A DNA stretch of 64,000 nucleotides from Tillus elongatus (taxonomy: Eukaryota; Arthropoda; Insecta; Coleoptera; Cleridae): assembly GCA_964006375.1 (NCBI GenBank), contig OZ023265.1, forward strand, positions 171,245,156 through 171,309,155, written 5' to 3'. The notes beneath the pieces were generated by a model. The model was given only the letters and a program-made list of their open reading frames with translations. It searched no databases and was not told the DNA's origin. The position numbers and the translations under genes were made by a program. Positions 35,727-48,300 of the stretch are shown piece by piece (the first letter of the stretch is position 1; each line of letters opens with the position of its first letter).

Positions 35727-36372
35727 CATGATACAAATAACGAGAGATATGATATTCAGACTACCTATTTTTGGACCTGTCACGCGCATGGTGTCAAGTG
35801 GTGAGTCCAATGCAACAATAATATGCTGTCGTGCAGTGGGGTTTGACGTTTCATCACAACCTCTTAACAAATTACGTATTTTACTAATATTTAAGTGCAT
35901 ACAGTTGGAAGTAATAAAAATGAAAAGGATTAAATTTAGTACTGCGATCTATATTATTTGAAAAAGACAATATAGGCGTAACTTCAACCGCATTAACCTG
36001 ACGTATAGAAACTTTTTGATTGCGAATGACTTTGTTTTAAGTGTGTAGTTGGACTTCTATAACGTTACTCACCGCGTGACGTCATAGGACGGGAGGGGCA
36101 TATGCGCAATATCATATCTCTTCTAAGTCATTATAACATGGTTTAAACCTACCAGGTAGTTCAACTCTACGCTACATCGAACAAGAAATCTTACGTCGAA
36201 TGACGTATAGTCATAAGCAAGCGTCAAAGCACAAATGTCAAAATATTTCTGTGTATGACCGTGACATCGTGAAGCGGTTTTCCAGTTATTAATTCCTGAA
36301 TAGGTTTTAGTTTTGAAAATAAAAAAGTCGTTGCTATTAAAATCAGTCCGTGCTGTTACTCCAATTTCCACG
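35727..36372. promoter_or_regulatory. Upstream region of PSMD1
   Basis: No coding features were found. TGACGTCA (36077-36084) is a perfect palindromic CRE/ATF-type site in a locally GC-richer patch (CACCGCGTGACGTCATAGG), about 290 bp before the PSMD1 start codon, so a promoter is likely here. The transcription start is not identifiable by eye. Confidence 0.4.
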
Positions 36373-36391
36373 ATGAATATTACTTCAGCCG
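36373..36391 (+). CDS. PSMD1: PSMD1 exon 1
   Basis: ATG plus five codons (MNITSA) and one base of the next codon. Donor G|GTAAGC. The start is the only ATG in phase with the conserved [11 protein letters not shown]. Confidence 0.88.
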
Positions 36392-39300
36392 GTAAGCGTG
36401 ACTATAATTTAAAATTGTTACTTTCTTTGTTGGTCTTCAGGCGTTTTGCAAGTCATCAACTATGCAGTTTTAAAAAATCTTTTTTGAAGATAATTGTTCC
36501 TAGATGAGTTCTTTCATACAACAAGTCTTTGCCACCGTTAAATTAGCTTTATATCTATGCGTATTTTAATATTTATTGCCAGATTTAAATTGAAATATTT
36601 TGTTCTAACCTCACTTTTTGTAGATGAGTAAGTATTTAAATAATACAATTTTCTTAATTATTTTAGCTGGGATAATTTCACTTCTCGAGGAGCCTAGGCC
36701 TGAGTTAAAGGTATTCGCCCTCCAAAAGCTAGATGCTATCGTCGATGAATTTTGGCCTGAAATTTCAGAAGCTATAGAAAAAATGTAAGTACCAACACAA
36801 AATGAATTATTTCTAGATGAATAGAAACTTTACTGTAATAAGTGATGTAGGTTATCAACTCGGTGTAACCAACCTGTTAGTTTTTATACAAAACACTCCT
36901 AAACAAGAAATAAAACAGCAAAATCACCCTAAAAACCAAAACATTAATAATAGAGAGTTATACCATAAGAGGTATGTATTTCGACAACAAAGTTGTCTTC
37001 ATCAGTAGCTATTGCTAAACTGATATGTATTTCGACAACTAAGTTGCTTTAATCAGTAGCTGTCGCTAAACTGTTTAGTTTGTTATTAATTTTCTGGTTT
37101 TGCCAGTGACTGCTTTTTGTTTTAGTTTCCATCCACACTGTCTTTTACTCCTAAGCAACTAAGATGTGCTGTAGAAAATAATAAAATAAAGCAATAAAAA
37201 ACTAAATCCCTCTTTTCTTTTTAGTGAAATTCTCCATGAAGACAAGGTATTCCAGCAACATCAGTTGGCTGCATTAGTAGCGAGCAAAGTGTATTACCAT
37301 CTTGGCTCATTTGAAGATTCTCTCACTTATGCTCTTGGAGCAGGTGACTTATTTGATGTCAATGCTCGTACTGAATATGTAGAAACAATTCTATGTAAGT
37401 TGAAACATCATGCTCTAACCTAAGCTATATTACCCTTGATCTAGTTTTTAAATGCACATTTTTCGACATATTCATTACTTAAACTAACTGATATAGGAAT
37501 ATGTAAAGATTGTGATCTTAAATACGCCGGACAAACAAAAAGATCTATTGAAATTAGATTTAAAGAACATTTAGCACAACTAAGATAAGGTAATATAGAT
37601 AGATCTTCTGTTGCCCGGCATATTTGGGATAATAATAAGTTTTTTTTTCAATATAGGAAATCCTAATACATACAAACAAATTAACATTTAATCATACATG
37701 TGCTCTCAACATCAATAACTGAAAAAGTTTCCTCTTAAATAAACCCAATGTACCACAATTTCTTAAATCATCAGGTAAGCTGTTAAACCCGCTGATACTT
37801 CTAAAAAACACTGACTTCATTGCTCCGCTTGTATAGGTTCTATATATGTGCAGACCATCAGCACCCCTTGTATTATATTGGTGAATGTCTCTGTTAAAAA
37901 CCAGAAATGAATCGAAATAGGCTGGCAACACATTCTTCGCAAGTTTAAAATCAAATATCATCGTTAAATAGTACAGTCTATCTGCAACACATTGCCAGTT
38001 CAAAGTCGCTAGCATCAATTTTATAGGTGTATATCTGCTCACTTTTAAGACAATCTGCATTCCACGATTCTGTAGTTTCTGTAACACATTCAGAGAGTTC
38101 AGATCCATCATGTGAAGCAAGGTAGCACAATAATCAAAATGAGGTTGTAACAGTGTGTGATACACCGTGATACTAGCATACACTGACAAATTGTGACTGG
38201 GTTTGCTGAACAAAAATATTTTTTTCCTTATTTTCTTGCTTATGTACTTAGAGTGACTCTTAAAGCTAAGTGCCTCATCCAAAACAAAACCCAAATATTT
38301 CATTTCTTTTACAAATTCTATCCTTTTGTTTTCAATCATCAAAGTTACATTATTACAATCTATCTTCTTTAGCCTATACTTACTACCCAATAACATAGCT
38401 TTTGTTTTGTTTGCATTCAACCCCAGTCTGTTCACATGCAGGTATGCAGCAAACCTATCAAGAACTTCATTCATCCTTGTAACCATATTTGCAACATTGT
38501 TTCCAGTACAGTCAATCAATGTGTCGTCAGCAAACAAACTTATATATTCAAAATCTCCACTGAAATTAATATAATTCATGTAAATGATAAAAAGTAGGGG
38601 TCCGAGTATACTCCCCTGAGGAACTCCAGTGCAGCACACCATCTCATCTGATATTTCTTTCTCTAATCTGGTCCTCTGTGTCCTGCCCGTCAAGTATTGC
38701 CTCAGCCATGCTAACACATTTCCCCCAATACCATAATATGCCAGCTTCCGCAGAAGAATATCCCTGTCGATTGTTTCGAAAGCTCTCTTAAGATCAACAA
38801 ACACAGCTAGTACATATTTCCCTTGATCTATTGCTTCATTCGACTTAGAAATCGTCAGCTGCAAAGCAGTCTCTCAAGAATGATGCTTTCTAAACCCAGA
38901 CTGATAACCAACAAACAGTTTGTTTTTCTGAAAATAATCCATTAACTGACAATATACAAAATGTTTCAATAGCTTCTCAACACTCGGCAGAGTATTCACA
39001 GGGCGAACATCTTTCTCTCCCTTTGGAATTGGTATAATTGTACTGCACTTAAGGGCCTCCGGAAAAGCACCATATTTAAGGGAGATATTAATAAAATTCA
39101 AAATTACATGACCAATCACTCCAAAGCAAAAACTCCGTGCGGAGGATCTCTGTGATGCTACCTTTTTTCATCATGTTTACATATTTATTCAGATCAGCCA
39201 GAGTCACAGGCTCAAAGTCAACAAAAGAACATGCAACTAAGGGATAACCCTCATGAGACCAAGGACAAACCATTGGAATTGAATCTACAATCACATTAAT

Positions 39301-42300
39301 ACTATTTACAAAATATATGTTGAATTTTGCACATGCCTCCTTTATTGTTGCTGCAAAAGAAACCCTACCATCACAGTCGAAGTTGAAATCCAGAAAGTTC
39401 ACCGCATCACCTTCTGCTTTGTACAGAGTTTTTAGTGTTTTCCACATGTCCTTCGAATTACCTCTATTTGAGTCAATTTTCCTTTAAAAATATTTCCTTT
39501 TTTCATCCTTTAGCAGATTTACAAACTCGTTCTTATACAACTTGTATACAGTCCACAAATGCTCACGTGTATCTCCCACAGATGTGTTAAAAATTTTATA
39601 AGCGCAGTCCCTCTCTTTTGTTTTACACTAATCGCCATGTTAATGAGGAGAATCTAAAATTCATAAAAAATGTTAGACAACCATGACTGCTAATTGTTGC
39701 TAAATATAGCAATAATAAAAAGTGTATGAATTTGGCTCGGCTGCCTATAGGGAGTTAATTAATTGACCACTTTACAAGAAAGACCGAGAAAATCACGTCT
39801 GATAGATAATAAAAAAATTCACGTATTTTCGCCCAACAAAATATGTTAATTTTTGTGTTGTTGGACCACCTCAATCGTTATAGACCTACTACCTGCATAG
39901 GAATATAAACAGAATTGTAGATGTAGATGTGAAACGATCATCAGGTTTTTAAAAATGTGTTTTGGTGATTTGGGTTCTCCAGTGTACTTAACAGATTACT
40001 TTTACCAGCAATTTGGTGATAAAATAAAATAATAAATACTAGAGGTGTGCGAACCCATGTTTTGTTCGAACCGAACTATGAACAAACCCAAGCAAATATG
40101 TTGCCTCGAACTTCGAACCTCTGAAATAGTATGTCTAAGGTTCACAGTCGAATTTCGAACTTTTTTTTTTGTTCCCTCAGGGCTCGTCCGCGGCCTTGCC
40201 GCCCCGATAGCACCGCAACCCTTGGTTGATTGTGCATACCCTTAGTCTTACTCCACCCATTCCAAAATCACTGTGCCTTGAACTAGTCTGCACAGCGATT
40301 GGTAGGGTGAAGTTTTATATTGCTCTGTCTCCGGTCTAGAGTGACCATAGATCAGTTGTCTTTTCCGGTCCAGAGCTATACACTCACACAAGATGTGCTG
40401 GGCTGATTCCTCCCCCTCGCCGCAGAGTCTGCATGCGAGGTCCCCTTCGAACCGCCCCATTTTATGCAGATGTTTCTTGACGGCCATGTGTCCCGTCAAA
40501 AGACCTGTTGTGTTTCTGAGCTGTCCTCTGCTAAGGTTTAGCAGCTCCACAGCTCTCTTTGAACTGGGTCCGTCAATTATTGACTTCCCATGTCTGAGCC
40601 CTGGACAGTCCGCCCAGTACACCTTGTGTTGGTTTCTGACCCAGGACTTAATGGCTCCCCTGGCAGTGCTCTTTGACACGCCCAGAGCCGGTTCTGATCC
40701 CATAAATGGTTCTGCTGACCCTCTCTTCGCGAGACTGTCAGCTTCTTCATTGCCTTTGACCCCCGAGTGATCCGGCACCCAGATGAGGGTCACCTCATTC
40801 TGCCCAGCCAGGTCGCTCGTCTCGTCTCGGCACTCACTCACCAGCCAGGAATTTACCTGTGGGCTACTTAGTGCCTTAAGGGCTGCCTGGCTGTCTGTGG
40901 CTATGAGGATCCGCTTGTTGGTGTAGCCCCTCCTCTTGTTCTCCCGCACACAGTGCAGGATGGCGAACATCTCTGCCTGGAACATCGTTGCATGGGCTCC
41001 GAGGGAAATACTATGACTTACGCTCGGTCCTTCCGAGTAAACACCTGCCCCCGTCCCACGCTCCCCGCCGGATCCGTCCGTGAACCAGACGAGCGCGTCC
41101 CGTGGAATGCCCGGCGTCTCCTCCCGCCATGCCTCGCGATCGGGGATTTCCACTGTAAAGTTGTTTTCCCTGCACATTCGCGGGCTCGCGAAGTCTGACA
41201 TCATTTCAAGCATTGGGCTCCTTCACGATCTCCTGAATTTTGCAGTGGTCCCTGAAGCCTGGGTTGATCTTCAGTCTACCATTGCAGGCTAGTCTGTATA
41301 GTCCTAGCCTGGCCTCTCCCATAATAACTAAGTGTAGGGGGGGTAGATCCAGCAACACCTCCATGGCGGCTGTTGGGGTTGAAGACATGGCCCCTGTGAT
41401 GCCTAGGCAAGCCATCCTTTGGATCTTGCCGAGTTTTTGTTTGGCACTGGATTGTGTCACCTTAGGCCACCAGACCAGTGCCGCATATGTTAACGATGGT
41501 CTGACCACCCTTGTGTACAGCCAGTGGGCCATACTAGGTCTTAGTCCCCACGTTTTTCCATATAGCCGCCTAGTGACGGCTAAGGTCATGACTGCCTTAC
41601 GCAATTTTTCGCCAATAATTTCGAACTTCTTAGACATTCAAAATTGAACATCGAACTACCCAAAATTTGCAGGTTGAGTGGGTGAAAATGGGTTAACGTT
41701 ACATCAAAAATATAAAAAGAAAAATATTTGAAACTTTTTTTGCTTTCTAGATCTATAGATAAGCTCAATTATAAATATGTTGTTGTTTGGTATTGGCTAG
41801 GCAGTTTTAGCAAACAGATTAGAGGGTTCAAAGTGAGCATAATAGGTATAAAATGACCACTTAAAAATTTAACTGTCTCCTGATTGTGAATATTGAACTG
41901 TTTTGGCTCATTGTGAAATAAAGAATGTTTAAACCAGTGGTTTCCAGAGGAAATCTGCAACTATCCTCATACATTCTGAATCTTTACGTTACCGATCACC
42001 TCCGAACATCGCCATCACAATGTTGTTACTGAAGGTTTTGGGAGGCTAAGATATATAAGAAAAATTAATCTGTGATTGCTAAATGGCTCCGCCCTGTCCC
42101 AAAATGTCCCATCAGCTGTCAAAATATGCATGAGTGAAATATTCTAAAATTGCCATATCGACTCAATGAGACCGATAACGAGTTTAAAGCGCCGCTACTG
42201 AGTTAACAGGGCAGCAAGTTTGCTACATTTGGCAGCATTCAATGCCTGTAAAGTTAAATTTCGAAGTATTTTTGAGCAACGAAGTTCGAATTATTTTCAA

Positions 42301-45300
42301 GAATTACATATTTCGAACTTCAAACTACTTCAACATTGCTAGTGCGAACATATTTTCGAACCGAAGCTTCGGTTCGAGTTCGGGTTAAGTTCGAAATTTC
42401 GAAGCTTCGCACACCTCTAATAATTACTCTACTTCAACCTAAGCGTTGCTGTTTCCTAAAGGTCAACTGTAAGCTTGTAATTCTTCACTTGGTCAGTATT
42501 TGCAGTAAGCAAACAATATTATTTCTATATGTAGTTCTACCTTAAACTAGTGCTATTTATTTAAGACTGCCTTAACTGTGTTGATTTTGATGAGATTTAC
42601 ATTTTCAGCTAAATGCATTGATTATTATACCCAGCACCGCATAGCTCTTGCTGATGGTGTTCCTGCTGCCAAACCAATAGATTCAAGGTTAGAAGCAATA
42701 GTTAACCGTATGTTTCAACGTTGTCTGGACGATGGCCAATACAGACAAGCTTTAGGCCTTGCTTTGGAGACCAGGAGGATGGACATATTCGATGGATCCA
42801 TTACTCAATCTGATGATAGCACCAGCATGTTGAGTTATGCGTATCAGGTTTGTAATAACTGTAATATACAGTCATTTTCTAAATATTTAATCTAATTTTC
42901 TATGTAAGTAATAAAAAAAGACGCACAAGAATACCCGGTTAGACGTATTATAATGGTAATGCGCTGACTGGTTCACAACAAATAGTTGATGCGTATTTTT
43001 TGCCAGTGTTTATACACCAGCCAGCGCAATTGACTTACAGAATAACACAGCTAACACAGAGCCTAATCAGTGTTACATTCACCTATCTATAATTACGGAG
43101 GAGAATATACGGAGAGCTATACAAAAATTAAGCAATAAAATGACGTCTGGACTGGATCAAATTCCATCTTTCCTTGTAAAAGACTGCGCTGGTGTTTTAG
43201 CTGTTCCACTTTGCTATATATTTAATTTATGTTTGAACACTGGTCGGTTTCCTGCGATCTGGAAGCTGGTACGTATATGCCCCATATTTAAGACTGATGA
43301 TGTATCTTTGGTCATCAACTATTGTCTTATAGCTCTGCTCTGCATTTTTGCTAAGGTCCTCGAGATGGTTCTATACGAGGGTATCTACAACTCTGTGAGA
43401 ACACTGATATCAATTCATTGATTGTTGTTGCCCTTACTTGGTGAAACTTGTGCATACTACATACAGACTTGGAGACTACTTCTCTGGCTTCACTGTTGGT
43501 TTTTGTAGGTGAAGGACACTGATATCACCTTATCAACATGAATTTGTGAGGGGTAGGTCAACTGTCACAAACCTAGCAGTTTTCACTCAGTGGGTCTCAG
43601 ACAGCTTTCTTGCTGGGGGTCAGATTGATGTTGCCTACACAGATTTCGCAAAGGCTTTTGACTCTGTCCTTTTGAGGAGGCTTGCATCGTATGGATTCAG
43701 CGATAACATGTTATGTCTTTTTGGGGATTATCTTAATGATCTTGTTCAATTTGTTAGGTATGGCGGCTTCAGCTCCTCTGAACTCATTGCTACTTCAGGC
43801 GTTCCTCAGGGCTCGAATCTGCGGCCGCTATGGTTTTTATTATTTATCAATGATTTGGACAGTAGTTTGTGTTGAGACTTTTCTATGCAGATGACTTGAA
43901 GCTGCTTATGAGGGCGACGTCGCTGGATGATTGCATTAGATTGCAGGAAGATCTAGACTTGCTCTATGAGTGGTGCCTACAGAATGCATTGGAACTAAAT
44001 GTGAGTAAATGTAGGGTCATGACTTTCACACGTAAAGCTTTCCCCATTCAATTTGCGTATACTGTGGGTCGGTTGGTGGTCGATCGTGTGGAGACTGTGA
44101 AGGCCTTTGGGGTTCACTTTGATAGGAAACTGTCATTCGACATTCACAGCATTAGCATAGTAAACGAGTTTTAAAATTACGATATGCATCGCTTGTCTGG
44201 GGCCCATATTATGGTGTGCATATTAACTCACTAGAATCTGTTCAGAGAAGGTTCTTAAAATATTTGTGGCTTAAGGAAACTGGGCGTTATCCGGAGAGGG
44301 GGTTCGATCATTCTGTTTTGCTTGGGCACTTTGAATTCGTCAGTTTGTGTAAGCCCAGAAGTGTTGACATGTTAAATTTTTATATAAACATACACAATGT
44401 CATTGATTGTCCGGAATTATTGGCCCAGATAAATTTCCATGTTCCCAGAATATGTCATTTTATAATAATCAGGCTAGGACTGTTGTTTTTTTTTAATATA
44501 TTTTTTTATTTCAACAACACACCACGAGGGCTTATAGCCTAAATACTATCGTACCGTGGGTGTCGACAAGGAGGAAAGAGGCAACTTGTTAATTCTGGAC
44601 TTGAAGGTTTGGAGGTTCGGGGGAGAACATATGCCGGCAAGGAATTCCACAACTTTGAAGTCCTCGGGACAAAAGAGTGGGCATAACAAGATGTTCTATG
44701 CCTGGTGACCTGGACAGTAAAAGGGTGCATTCGCTCTGTTCCCCGGGTAGATCTGTTGGGGGCAGCAGGTGGAGGAACTATGGAAGAAAGCTCCTCTGAG
44801 CACTGCCCGTGCAGATATCTATAAAAGAGAGAGAGGTCACCAACGGCACGTCGCTGGGCAAGGGATGGCAGCCTTTGGGTGAGGGTAGGGTCTCCGATGA
44901 GACATATAGCTCTCTTCTGAATGGAGTCCAGGATAGCGAGTGTAGAAGCGGCAGCAGCACTCCAGATGTGGGAGCAGTATTCGAGGTTTGGTCCTATTTG
45001 TGAAGTATATAATTTATAGAGATTAGCTGGTGAAAAGTATTTGCGAGCCCGGAAGAGGAAACCTAATTTCTTAGCAGCCGCTTCTGCAATTGATGTGACA
45101 TGTTGATGCCAATTCAAATTCCGATCCACAGAAATGCCAACAGGTGAAAAGGACTCATTACTTTGAATAACTTGGTTGTTCATTGTGATGGGTCTAGGGC
45201 TTGTGTATCTCTTATGAAAAAGAAAGCAAGACTGTGATTTGGTGGGGTTGAATTGTACAAGATTTCTACTTCCCCAGTCTAATATTTTTTGGAGATCCAC

Positions 45301-48300
45301 GGAGATAGTACCCTCCACGAGTCTGCGATCCTCATCTAATTGGGCTAAAGAGACAGGCTTAGAATATTGTATATTTGAGTGGAGGGTGCTGTCATCCGTG
45401 TAACTGTGAACTGGGTTGGATGTGCTAGAGATGAGGTCATTGATGTAGAGAAGAAACAAAGTAGGGGCTAAAGCTGAACGTTGAGGAACTCCTGCATTAA
45501 TTGGATACAGTTTAGAGGAATGGCCATCCACGACAACAGAAATGCTCCGGTTGGAGAGGAATTTTGCTGTCCAGGTACAGAGTTTTGGTGGTAGGCCATA
45601 GGCCGGAAGTTTATTAAGCAGCGCTGCATTCCAGACCTGGTCAAATGCTTTGGATATGTCTAGAGCGACAATCTGTTATGTTAAGATCTCCATTCTATGT
45701 AATGTGTAAAACTTTCAATATCATTTGTTCACATTGTGATATGTATAGCGATAGTTTGTGTACATTGTTGCATAGAGCTATTGGAAATGTTGTAGTTTTA
45801 GGTTTTTTTTTTTGGATTAATATTTTGTTATTGTTAATTTATGGTAATCTCACTCGCTAATTAGTTTGTAAGTGTCCTGTAATTGGTCCTGTACTTAGGA
45901 CACAATAAATTATTATTATTACTATTATTAAAAATTAGCAAAATATTAGATACTTGTATAGTTGATCTTGTTATCAAAAACTCATTTTAGCTTTTATTTC
46001 AAATAAGTTGAGTTTGTACTTAATTGGATTGCTTTTAAGTGACCTAAGTTGCCTTCATTAAGGTATCCATAGCTGCACTCACCAGATGCCAACGGCTGAG
46101 ATCTAGCACTCATCTGTTGACTTGATGACTTTTTATTCACAAATGTGTGTTAATCTCATCGGTGAAACAGATAAATCAAAGGACTTCTTGAAAATGCTCT
46201 GGACAATTTTATCCCAAACATTTGATGTTTTTCTGTAGCTCTACAAGGCAAATGAAATTGAAATTATGCCAATAAGACGCTATCTTTAAATGTCTTATTA
46301 ATAATTTTGTATATAAATAAGCACACGTTCAATATTCTCCTATGCTTGAGACTTATTAACTCAAACTCTTTTCATAGTCCCATGGTTCTCACTTCATTAT
46401 GATTGGGCCATTGTTTATATTCCTTGAAATAAAGATGTCTCAAGATCTTTTTTTGAACTTTTCCAGATTATTTCGCGTAACTCATAGTCTGTGTATGCCA
46501 AATGGTTGAGGCAAATTCCAATTTTGGACGCACCAATGCAACAAAAAGTGTTTTAATTGGCTGTATATTAAAAAACCTTTAGTTGACTTCATAATAAAAC
46601 CAATTAGTTTATTAGCCACAGTAGACATTTTCACAAAATGCTGTGAAAATGAACATGTGATATAGGTAAGTCGAAGGTCTTTGACTGACGACACTCTACA
46701 CAATTACTGATTATTTAGAATTTAATTAAATTTACCCACATTTGTTCTACGTAATATAGACATGACGCTGCATTTGCTAATATTTAAGTCAAGTCTATTA
46801 CACTCACTCCACCTAGATAACCTATTAACGTCCTGTTGCAGTAGATAAGTATCACTAGTATTCTCAGCAGTTCTAAAAAAATTAAAATCTGCAAACACCA
46901 ATACAGAGGAATGAGTGAACACTTTTGGAAGATCTTTACAAATATTAAAAACAATAATGGTCCCAGATTTGAACCCTGGGGCACACCTGACTTACCCCCC
47001 TACACTTAGTTATTATGGGTGAGGCCAGGCTAGGACGATATAGACTAGCCTGCAATGACAGACTGAAGGCCAACCCAGGCTGCGGGGGCCACTGCAAGAT
47101 TCAGGAAATCGTAAAGGAGCCCATGCTCGGAATGCGGTCAGATGTCAAGAGCCCGCGAATCTGTACGGAAAGTAGGTTTACAGTGGTAATCCCCGACTGC
47201 GAGGCATGGCAGCGAGAGACACCGGGCCTATCACGGGGCGCGCTCGTCTGATTGACGGACCGATACGGCGGGGAGCGTGGGACTTACAGTATTTCCCTTG
47301 GGGTGACAGTCTTTCAGGCCGAAATGTACGCAGTCTTGCACTGCGTACGAGAGAACAAGCGGAGGGGCTATATCAACGAGCTTCATAGCCACAGACAGCC
47401 AGGCCGCCCTTAAGGTTCTAAGGAGTCCACGGGTAAATTCCAGGTTGGTTAGTGAATGCAGAGACGAGATGACCTGACCTGGCTGGGCAGAATGAGGTTA
47501 CCTTAATCTGTGTGCCGGAACACTCGGGGGTCAAAGGCAATGAAGAGGCTGATAGCCTCGTGAAGAGAGGATCAGCAGAATCATTTATGAGATTAGAACC
47601 GGTGCTCGGCGTAACGAAGAGCACTGCCAGGGGATCCATTAAGTCCGGGTCAGAAACCAACATAAGGCGTGCTGAGCAAACTGTTCAGGACTCAGACATG
47701 GGGAGTCAGTAATTGAAGAACCTAGTTCAAAGAGAGCTGTGGACCTGCTAAATCTTAGCAGATGACAGCTCAGGAACATAACAGGATTCTTGACAGGACA
47801 CGTGGCTGTCAAGAAACACCTGCATAAAATGCAGCGGTTCGAGGAGGATCTGGCATGCAGACTCTGCAGCGAGGCGGAGGAATCAGCCCAGCACATCTTG
47901 TGCGAGTGTAAAGCTCTGGAGCGCAAAAGACAACTGATCTACGGACAGTGTAGACCGGAGACAGAGCAATATAAAATTTCACCCTACCAGTTGCCGTGCA
48001 GACTAGTTCAAGGCACAGTGATTTTGGAATGGGTAGAGTAGAAAAGGCATAGGGCAGGCACAATAAGCCAAAGGCTGCAGTGCTATGGGAGCCGCAATTG
48101 TGGATAGGCCCTAAGGAGGAAACAAAAATACCCGACTTAACTGAGAATTGCCTTGGCACATGACCATTATATTTTACCATAAAGGTTGTACGACCTATTT
48201 TATTTGTAAAAACTTTTTGTAAAGAAATTATCTATTTATTGAATAAATAATTTATTAAATACAACATAACTAATAACACAATAATATAAATTCAGAAATA

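Larger units (their letters stand above)
40040..42419. mobile_element. Second hAT-like element, hosting LINE-B copy B1
   Basis: The ends are TAGAGGTGTGCGAACCC at 40040 and GCTTCGCACACCTCTA at 42419, an inverted repeat with outer 14 bp exact. The flanks ATAAATAC (40032-40039) and ATAATTAC (42420-42427) match at 7 of 8 positions, consistent with an aged 8-bp hAT duplication. The interior is rich in TTCGAA-type sequence and carries no transposase. A LINE is inserted at 40163-41616. Confidence 0.75.

Noticed and set aside
36123..36371. 82-residue antisense ORF upstream of PSMD1
   Set aside because: No family motif, and it overlaps the likely PSMD1 promoter region.
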